This document shows, in pieces, positions 58,276 through 64,000 of a stretch of 64,000 nucleotides of DNA; within the stretch, counting starts at the first letter, position 1, and the number at the start of each line of letters is the position of its first letter. The notes under the pieces are model-generated. The model had not been told where the DNA came from. It did not search any database and saw nothing but the letters and a program-made list of their open reading frames with translations. Source of the DNA: an uncultured Rickettsiales bacterium (GTDB taxonomy: Bacteria > Pseudomonadota > Alphaproteobacteria > RF32 > CAG-239). The stretch lies in assembly GCA_900551865.1 (NCBI GenBank), contig URXV01000003.1, positions 57,040 to 121,039 on the forward strand, read 5' to 3'. A program made the position numbers and the translations under genes.

Positions 58276-59766
58276 ATGAAGACAGTTAATATTTTATCTT
58301 TATCTGAGATATCCGATAGAATATGTAGAGATAACTATAAAAAGTATCTTGGAATAAATATAAAAGATGAGGAGTTTTCATGCCTACAACAGTTTTGTTC
58401 TCTTTTGCAAGCAAAGCATGCTTCTATTAAGATATATAATAATTTTTATGTTGGTTATAGTATTCCCCAAATTTCTAAGGAATTTGATTTACTTAGAATT
58501 GATGAGAAGTTGGTTATAGATATAGAATTAAAGAAAATCTCTTCTCTGGAAAAAATACATAGACAGCTTATACAAAACCAACATTATTTATCATACTTAA
58601 AACGTCATACTCTATTAGTAACCTTTGAAAAAGATTCTAACTCAATTTATACATTAGACACAAACAACCAATTAATTACGATAAGTCCCAATGAGATAAT
58701 TTCTGCACTTGAAAGCCAAAATGATCTATATACGGATGATTTGAACAAACTATTTAATCCTTCTAATTATTTAGTTTCTCCTTTTAATTCCACAAGTGCT
58801 TTTCTCAATGGTCAATATTTTTTAACAAGTCAACAAGAAGAATTTAAAAGAGTTGTAACCGCTTCATTTAATTCTTTTTCTCCTAATATTATTGGAATAA
58901 CAGGAAAAGCAGGAACAGGAAAAAACTTATTACTATATGATTTAGCAAACCATTTTATGAAAGATGGTAAACGTGTTAAGATTTTTCATGTCGGGAATTT
59001 AAACAAAGGTCATTTAATTCTTATATATTATAGATGGGATATATCTCCAATCAAAGATGTTTACAATGTAATTACCAATGCGATAGATACACAAAAGAAC
59101 TCTAAGTATGATATTATAATTTTGGATGAAACTCAAAGAATTGACACTAAACAACTTAATATAATACTTAAATTTGTACAAGACAATCAATTAAAATGCA
59201 TTATTAGTTATGACCCCGCCCAAACTCTGTGTCTAGCAGAAAAATGCAGTAAGGCTATACCCACTATCGAAGCAAATTGTACCCAAAAACTTAATTTGTC
59301 AGAGAAAATAAGAACTAATAAAAATTTAGCACAGTTTATAAGATCAGTTTTTGATTTAAATAAAAAATTACAATCTATTCCAGAAGAAGTTTCTATCATT
59401 CATTTTCAAAATGAAAATACTGCAAAAGAATATATTTCTATCAAAAAAGATTTTAGACTTATTAACTATACGCCTTCTCGGTATTATCATGACCATTTGG
59501 ATGATTTTCAATTGCTTGGGGTATACGAAGGAACATCTCATAGTGTTATTGGACAAGAATTTGATAATGTTATTGTTATAATAGATAGTTTTTTTTATTA
59601 TGATGAAACTAGACAATTAAATAGCCGAGGAAGGCCCGGGAATCCTTATGATCAAGTTAAAATGTTATTTCAAGCAATGACACGCGTTAAAAGAAAACTT
59701 GAAATAGTTGTTATTAAAAATCAACCTGTTTTGGGAGAAATATTAAAGCTTCTTTCGCCTCAATAA
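58276..59766 (+). CDS. Nuclease-SF1 helicase fusion (DUF2075-like), 496 aa
   Basis: The N-terminal ~150 residues look like a PD-(D/E)xK nuclease: SKEFDLLRIDEKLVIDIELKK supplies a Glu/Asp and an ExK pair (residues about 72-92). The remainder is an SF1-type ATPase: IGITGKAGTGKNLLLYDLA (Walker A), IIILDETQRID (Walker B), CIISYDPAQTL (motif III), and QAMTRVKRKLEIVVIK (motif VI). Walker A ends in Lys-Asn rather than Lys-Ser/Thr, an unusual change at the Mg-coordinating residue. It directly follows res on the same strand. An accessory anti-phage or repair role is inferred. Confidence 0.7.
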   Translation: MKTVNILSLSEISDRICRDNYKKYLGINIKDEEFSCLQQFCSLLQAKHASIKIYNNFYVGYSIPQISKEFDLLRIDEKLVIDIELKKISSLEKIHRQLIQNQHYLSYLKRHTLLVTFEKDSNSIYTLDTNNQLITISPNEIISALESQNDLYTDDLNKLFNPSNYLVSPFNSTSAFLNGQYFLTSQQEEFKRVVTASFNSFSPNIIGITGKAGTGKNLLLYDLANHFMKDGKRVKIFHVGNLNKGHLILIYYRWDISPIKDVYNVITNAIDTQKNSKYDIIILDETQRIDTKQLNIILKFVQDNQLKCIISYDPAQTLCLAEKCSKAIPTIEANCTQKLNLSEKIRTNKNLAQFIRSVFDLNKKLQSIPEEVSIIHFQNENTAKEYISIKKDFRLINYTPSRYYHDHLDDFQLLGVYEGTSHSVIGQEFDNVIVIIDSFFYYDETRQLNSRGRPGNPYDQVKMLFQAMTRVKRKLEIVVIKNQPVLGEILKLLSPQ

Positions 59767-59915
59767 TAATATTTCCGTCTGTAATTTAGCAATCTCGTCT
59801 AAATCGTAGCAAAATGTCATCAAAAAAATGAATTTAGGGGGCTCGCAAAGTCCCAAATACACTGCATAATATAAATAGTTAATGAGTAAAACAACTATTT
59901 ATGAAAGGAAAAACA

Positions 59916-60044
59916 ATGTGGTACATACAAATTGATGACACGATTTTACCAACTCCATATCAATATTTCAGTGATTGTCTGGCTGAATGCAAAAGAATTC
60001 AGAGAGAAATGGTCGCTGTGTTTGTTAACCCTGTAAAACTTTAA
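59916..60044 (+). CDS. Small protein, 42 aa
   Basis: The frame MWYIQIDDTILPTPYQYFSD-CLAECKRIQREM... ends in VNPVKL before TAA at 60042-60044. A good ribosome-binding site (AAAGGAAAA) lies before ATG 59916, and the next gene's AAAAGGAGA follows directly, so this is likely the first of three co-directional small genes. No family is recognised. Confidence 0.5.
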   Translation: MWYIQIDDTILPTPYQYFSDCLAECKRIQREMVAVFVNPVKL

Positions 60045-60062
60045 TTGAAAAGGAGATTTGCA

Positions 60063-60320
60063 ATGTTGAAGAATTTTAGAACTTGGTTGCTAGAAAACAA
60101 ATATTCTGAGTTAACAAGTGCGGATTATATGGGACGTATTGAAAGATTGTGCCGCAAAGAAGGGTTTACTTTGGCGCACTTGGTTGAGAATATCGCTTCT
60201 ATTCTGCCAGAATATGAAATAGCTGGTGCAAAATCCAGTTATGGCAAGCGTTCTCATACTTCGGTTAGACAAGCATTAAGAAAATTCAAAATGTTTCTGG
60301 CGTCTGAGAAATTAGCCTAA
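60063..60320 (+). CDS. Orphan core-binding (SAM-like integrase N-domain) protein, 85 aa
   Basis: The start at ATG 60063 follows AAAAGGAGA. The protein reads FRTWLLENKYSELTSADYMGRIERLCRKEGFTLAHLVENIA...TSVRQALRKFKMFLASEKLA. This resembles the N-terminal core-binding helices of tyrosine recombinases, with the closing RQALRKFKMFL helix. No catalytic domain follows, so it may only bind DNA. It is 10 bases before the DUF3768 gene. Confidence 0.6.
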   Translation: MLKNFRTWLLENKYSELTSADYMGRIERLCRKEGFTLAHLVENIASILPEYEIAGAKSSYGKRSHTSVRQALRKFKMFLASEKLA

Positions 60321-60330
60321 GAGATGTGAT

Positions 60331-60648
60331 ATGACTGATATTAAAACCTTGAATGACAATCTTCGTAAACATCTGATTGGTGGTAAAATTGTATTAACAC
60401 AGGGTATAGGAGCAAAAACTTATGAAGAAATTGCTGAAATTATGTTAAAAATTCGCCATTTTGATAATTTTACACCTGATAACGATCCTTATGGTGAACA
60501 CGACCTCGGAAGTTTTGATTATCATGGTGAAAAAATCTTTTGGAAAATTGATTATTACGACAAGAATTATCAATATTTATCAGAAAATCCAAGCAACCCA
60601 GAAGTTACAAACCGAGTTATGACAGTCATGCTTGCAGAAGAATATTAA
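60331..60648 (+). CDS. DUF3768 protein, 105 aa
   Basis: The protein matches the DUF3768 pattern well: LNDNLRKHLIGGKIVLTQGIGA at the start, IRHFDNFTPDNDPYGEHDLGSFDYHGEKIFWKIDYYDKNYQYLSENPSNPEVTNRVMTVMLAEEY at the end. The family is found mostly in alphaproteobacteria, often on plasmids and accessory regions, and has no established function. It is the last of a row of three small genes. Confidence 0.88.
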   Translation: MTDIKTLNDNLRKHLIGGKIVLTQGIGAKTYEEIAEIMLKIRHFDNFTPDNDPYGEHDLGSFDYHGEKIFWKIDYYDKNYQYLSENPSNPEVTNRVMTVMLAEEY

Positions 60649-60772
60649 ACCAGACTCATTTTTTTGACCCGTGGATAATGATTTTACTTTTGATATAGGT
60701 TTATTATATTCAAAAATAATGTGTACTACGGGTCAAATTTTAAGACATAGAATTTGTCATTATATTCCTATT

Positions 60773-62707
60773 CTATTGTTTTAAATAAGTTGATTGAATA
60801 AATTCTTTCAATTCCACGCTACTTGTATAATATCTATAGCCATATTTGCTAACAATAGCTTGTGTTTCTGCTGTTTCATTTATTAGTAAAGCTACTGGTT
60901 CGCTTAATCCATTTTGAATACCACTTGGCCAAGCTAAATCAATGATAGCTTCCACGTCTCCGGTATCTGGATTGAACAATTCAAAATTAGCATTTCCTTC
61001 ATATAAACCTTGCTCATGCATCCAATTAGACATTTCTTCAATTTCTAAGTCTTCATTCGAAATTTCTGTATCTGTGTTGAATTTTTTGGTAGAGAAAGAT
61101 TGAACGTCTTCTTCTGCTAACTTTCCTTGATACAAGGAATTCAATAAATTATTGGCAGCTTCAGCTAAAAGAATTCTTCTTTGAGCTAAAAATTGTTCAT
61201 AGTTCTCTATTACCCATAATTTTGTGTCCATTGGTATCCAGTGTGATTCTATAGAGCCAGGGCATTTTTTTTGATATTGAGGTAAATATTCTTCTGGATA
61301 TCGATTCGAAATTTCAAGATTTGTATCTTTTGTAAGAAAAGCATAATTGGCTAGTGAATTTACGATGGATTTTGATTTTCCTGCCTTATAGAGTATATCT
61401 TTTGGAAATATATGATGCACATCTAATGTTGAGTTCTTACCTAATAAATTATTTCTTAATTCAATATTACTACTCCAATCTCGAGAATGATTGGTTCTTG
61501 TTAATAAGTATAGTAAAGGATAAAAACGGGCTCCAATGCTCCAACCCCAGAAATCTTCTGGACGAATAGTTAAATCTCCTCGGGAAAGTTTTAATAGATT
61601 TAATAAACCGTCTATTCCAAGTCCATCAGCAATACAGTTTAAATCTCTTGCTAATACACTTTCTGTAGAGCCGGCATATCTTCCAAGCAAAAAAGAATGT
61701 ACATACCAATAAAGTAATTTATCCCACTCTTTGCTATCAGATAGTTTCCATTTCTTATAACGAAGATACCCAATCATCGTAACTATAGCAAAAACACCAC
61801 CTAAAACCCTAGAGTGATCTAGTCCCAGTCTTGTTCCAATATGATCAAGACAAGTTCCAATCATCTTGTCAACATGAGGAAGGGATTCTTTAACTTCACT
61901 AATTTTGATTTTACTTAAAACATTAAAGTATGGCTGTCCAGTCATGTAAACAGTTAAACAACGTAAAAGCCAGTCCATTGAAAACTCGTAACCCGAATTA
62001 CGGTATCTTTCCAAAATTTTTTTCATATGTTCACGAGCTTCGGGCCATTCGCTACAGATTTTAGCAAGAGCTAAATCGCCTTTACTAAGTTTTGTTCCTC
62101 CACTATTAACTTGATTGAAAATTTCAACAACAACATCTATTGTTTTATCTGGTCCTGAAACAATTTCAACATGAAGCTCTCTATCTTTGATATTCGCTAG
62201 TTTTTGCAGTTTAGGCATACATTTATTTGTAAAAGTATCTTGATCATCTATTTCCATGATTGATTTTTTTTCCGAAACACAAGTCCATGCATCTTTTTGC
62301 ATTACATCTGTTACATCAAACCAAAATGGATTGTTTTGCATTTTCGCTGGAGTATAAAATTCGAAAGTTTCTTCTTCGGCATTGAAATAAAGTCCAGTGA
62401 AAGAATTAGTGTTTCCTTCAAAAAACTTAGGTGGTGTCCCCCTTATTATTCCATATAAACTTGTAATTCTTTGTTGCCCATCCAAAATCATATTAACATT
62501 TCCGGGAACTAATTTACCATCTCCTCGAGCAATTGAAGGATCAGTAACAGTATTCCATACCAACAATATACCAATTGGATACCCATTATATAAGGAAATC
62601 ATTAACTTTTTAACTTGATCTCTATTCCAAACATATCCTCGTTGAAATACTGGTATTGCGTAATTACCAGAATCAATAAGCCCAAGAATATTTGCTATAT
62701 TAGTCAT
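60773..62707 (-). CDS. DUF262/HNH (GmrSD-like) protein, 644 aa
   Basis: The N-terminal DUF262 ParB-like NTPase domain shows IPVFQRGYVWNRDQVKKLMISLYNGYPIGILLVWN and MILDGQQRITSLYGI (the DGQQR signature, about residue 79). The C-terminal half carries an HNH-type nuclease block STLDVHHIFPKDILYKAG (about residues 425-441) followed by SLANYAFLTKDTNLEISNR. This arrangement is that of GmrSD-type modification-dependent restriction and related anti-phage proteins. It is convergent with the DUF3768 gene. The target modification cannot be told. Confidence 0.85.
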   Translation of the reverse strand: MTNIANILGLIDSGNYAIPVFQRGYVWNRDQVKKLMISLYNGYPIGILLVWNTVTDPSIARGDGKLVPGNVNMILDGQQRITSLYGIIRGTPPKFFEGNTNSFTGLYFNAEEETFEFYTPAKMQNNPFWFDVTDVMQKDAWTCVSEKKSIMEIDDQDTFTNKCMPKLQKLANIKDRELHVEIVSGPDKTIDVVVEIFNQVNSGGTKLSKGDLALAKICSEWPEAREHMKKILERYRNSGYEFSMDWLLRCLTVYMTGQPYFNVLSKIKISEVKESLPHVDKMIGTCLDHIGTRLGLDHSRVLGGVFAIVTMIGYLRYKKWKLSDSKEWDKLLYWYVHSFLLGRYAGSTESVLARDLNCIADGLGIDGLLNLLKLSRGDLTIRPEDFWGWSIGARFYPLLYLLTRTNHSRDWSSNIELRNNLLGKNSTLDVHHIFPKDILYKAGKSKSIVNSLANYAFLTKDTNLEISNRYPEEYLPQYQKKCPGSIESHWIPMDTKLWVIENYEQFLAQRRILLAEAANNLLNSLYQGKLAEEDVQSFSTKKFNTDTEISNEDLEIEEMSNWMHEQGLYEGNANFELFNPDTGDVEAIIDLAWPSGIQNGLSEPVALLINETAETQAIVSKYGYRYYTSSVELKEFIQSTYLKQ

Positions 62708-62809
62708 AATTTAATCTCCAAATGTTTTTATGATATAAAAACATGAAAAAAGTTTATCATGTTAAAAAGATATGTCTCTTCTTATTTATATTGCATATCT
62801 ATTTAGATG

Positions 62810-63733
62810 CTAATAATTAATAGTTTTCTTAACAAAACGAGCAAAATTAACTTTATTTCCATCTCTACAAGTTAAATTATTAGGCATTATTGTTATATTA
62901 GGTCTAGGATCATAACCATGACTTTTTTTGACAATAAAATCATTGTTATTAAATGTATTTGCAGGAATATGTAAAAGTGTGAGTACCTTTTTGTGTTGAT
63001 CATTTAATATAAAAGTCCAATCATTTTTTAATACATCATAGCTAGGATTTGCCCAATAACAAGCACCTGTATTGTTTATACTAGCAAAAGTACAATAATT
63101 ACTAATATCAAAACCTTGTTTATTAAACATCTTAATTGCAGTTTCTTTATTCATATCATTTTTTATAGATATTTCGTCACCTAAATTTGTATTGGTAGGT
63201 TCATAATTTATGGCATTCTCATTCGAAATTTTATTATAAAAATCTTCAACTAGTTCTTTTACTTCATCTAGTATATATAAATTTTTGTAACGATCTTTCT
63301 CAAAAATTTGTCCTTGAGTACCGGTAGAATTTGATAATTGAGAAATATACATAGGGAAATTTTTGATATTTTTTGCATTGCATCTTTCTTCTAAGATGGT
63401 TTTATTTATGACATCTGAATCTTTTTTACATTCAAAGTAAGTGGAAATTATTATTTTATACTTACTAGATTTACTTAACCAGTTTTGTAAGTTCTTCTCA
63501 ACTTTATAATAATTACCACTATGTATGGGCTTTTTAGTATCTCCTTGAATAGGGAGATTATTACCTTTAAAAGTTGGAACTGGTATAACAGGAGTTTTCT
63601 CTTTCGAGGCTTCAAGGTAGTTATGCATTAGAAAATTTATTGCAAACGAAGGGTCTGAACAATTAATACGCTTTAAAACATTATCTAATAGTTGTTTATC
63701 TACTTTAACTTTTGTTTCATTATTATTAAACAT
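62810..63733 (-). CDS. Hypothetical protein of the island, 307 aa
   Basis: The N-terminus TKVKVDKQLLDNVLKRINCSDPSFAINFLMHNYLEA could be a ribbon-helix-helix-like DNA-binding unit (about residues 8-43). A proline-rich linker follows, then a mixed region (KYKIIISTYFECKKDSDV... and NNTGACYWANPSYDVLKNDWTFILND). The last block is reminiscent of restriction-enzyme-like proteins, but no family is recognised. It is very Asn/Lys-rich, in line with the low GC of the island. It lies 100 bases upstream of the DUF262-HNH gene on the same strand and may be its partner. Confidence 0.55.
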   Translation of the reverse strand: MFNNNETKVKVDKQLLDNVLKRINCSDPSFAINFLMHNYLEASKEKTPVIPVPTFKGNNLPIQGDTKKPIHSGNYYKVEKNLQNWLSKSSKYKIIISTYFECKKDSDVINKTILEERCNAKNIKNFPMYISQLSNSTGTQGQIFEKDRYKNLYILDEVKELVEDFYNKISNENAINYEPTNTNLGDEISIKNDMNKETAIKMFNKQGFDISNYCTFASINNTGACYWANPSYDVLKNDWTFILNDQHKKVLTLLHIPANTFNNNDFIVKKSHGYDPRPNITIMPNNLTCRDGNKVNFARFVKKTINY

Positions 63734-63889
63734 TGTAACACTTTCAAAACATTATAAAATTCATATGGTTAAGTGTTACCGATTAAATGTACCTTTACAA
63801 GCATAAAATTTAATTATACGCTAAAAAAATAACAACTTAAGTACTTTCAGGTAACTAAGTTATTTTAGCATATGTTTTCAGGTTAATGG

Positions 63890-63927
63890 ATAAGGCAATG
63901 TATTTTTGTATATTGCCTTATTTTTTA
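63890..63927 (+). terminator. Orphan plus-strand terminator near the right edge
   Basis: ATAAGGCAAT (63890-63899) pairs with ATTGCCTTAT (63912-63921), then TTTTTATG. No plus-strand gene precedes it in 63734-63889, so it may end a small RNA or a lost gene. An 8-bp inverted repeat GTAACACT/AGTGTTAC (63734-63741, 63771-63778) lies upstream. Confidence 0.5.
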
Positions 63928-64000
63928 TGTTTTTTATTCAATTTTAATAATCATTTGCAGATAAAATAAGTTTATTTTTATTTACCATTTATTTCATATA

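Larger units (their letters stand above)
48600..64000. mobile_element. AT-rich recombinase/defence island (right end not reached)
   Basis: Right of gpsA the sequence turns clearly more AT-rich. Gene content becomes three large serine recombinases (one decayed), a type III restriction-modification system, a nuclease-helicase, a DUF262-HNH protein and several small unknown genes. No housekeeping gene is seen to the right edge. Exact borders and attachment sites could not be defined. Confidence 0.6.

Noticed and set aside
60664..60736. 9-bp inverted repeat TTGACCCGT/ACGGGTCAA as a third invertible element
   Set aside because: The arms are shorter, unrelated to the L1/L2 arms and flanks, and lie between convergent genes where a promoter switch would have little to act on.

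Overview
The window looks like a chromosome segment of a Gram-negative, probably host-associated (gut) alphaproteobacterium. Evidence: the tpiA-secG-pyrG gene order, a DUF3768 gene, a SurA_N/PpiD-type chaperone, outer-membrane proteins (usher, porin, autotransporter) and lipoproteins, and a complete AdiA/AdiC-type arginine acid-resistance pair. No taxonomic search was possible, so this is inference. There is no rRNA or CRISPR array; two tRNA genes are present.

Layout. 1-3.5 kb: surface-glycan modification operon on the minus strand (GT11 fucosyltransferase, SGNH-like protein, cytidylyltransferase, hexapeptide acetyltransferase). It carries a 12-G tract that puts the acetyltransferase out of frame and an 18-bp perfect inverted-repeat pair upstream. 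3.6-15.7 kb: housekeeping genes (tRNA-Pro, nfo, metal exporter, tig, tRNA-Leu, fmt, ppiD, tpiA, secG, pyrG, HAD phosphatase). 15.8-22.0 kb: chaperone-usher pilus locus with three DUF4402-type subunits. 22-25.7 kb: CorC/HlyC protein, ogt, and a two-gene operon behind a MerR-type promoter. 25.8-29.7 kb: NAD salvage operon nadM-pncA-pncB-nadE, with two related candidate pseudoknot leader RNAs. 29.7-38.1 kb: porin, ygiW-qseBC-like operon, MscS-type channel, small envelope proteins and an 11-mer-repeat LEA-like protein. 38.4-42.3 kb: adiC and adiA, separated by three exact-period 42-bp repeats. 42.5-48.4 kb: ygiBC-like pair, AIDA-type autotransporter, gpsA.

From about 48.5 kb to the right edge, base composition becomes strongly AT-rich and gene content turns mobile/defensive: one decayed and two intact large serine recombinases, a small resolvase-like protein without the catalytic serine, a type III restriction-modification pair, a nuclease-helicase, a DUF3768 cassette, a DUF262-HNH (GmrSD-like) protein and an unknown 307-aa protein. 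This is read as an integrated defence island that continues past the window.

The most interesting signals are (1) two homologous ~152/154-bp elements, one before the fucosyltransferase operon and one before the pilus assembly genes. Their outer flanks are colinear but an interior marker is inverted at the same 25-bp offset, as expected for a family of invertible regulatory switches caught in opposite states. (2) A pair of similar hairpin-plus-pseudoknot leaders in front of nadM and pncA, a candidate NAD-pathway riboswitch class. (3) The poly-G contingency tract in the acetyltransferase.
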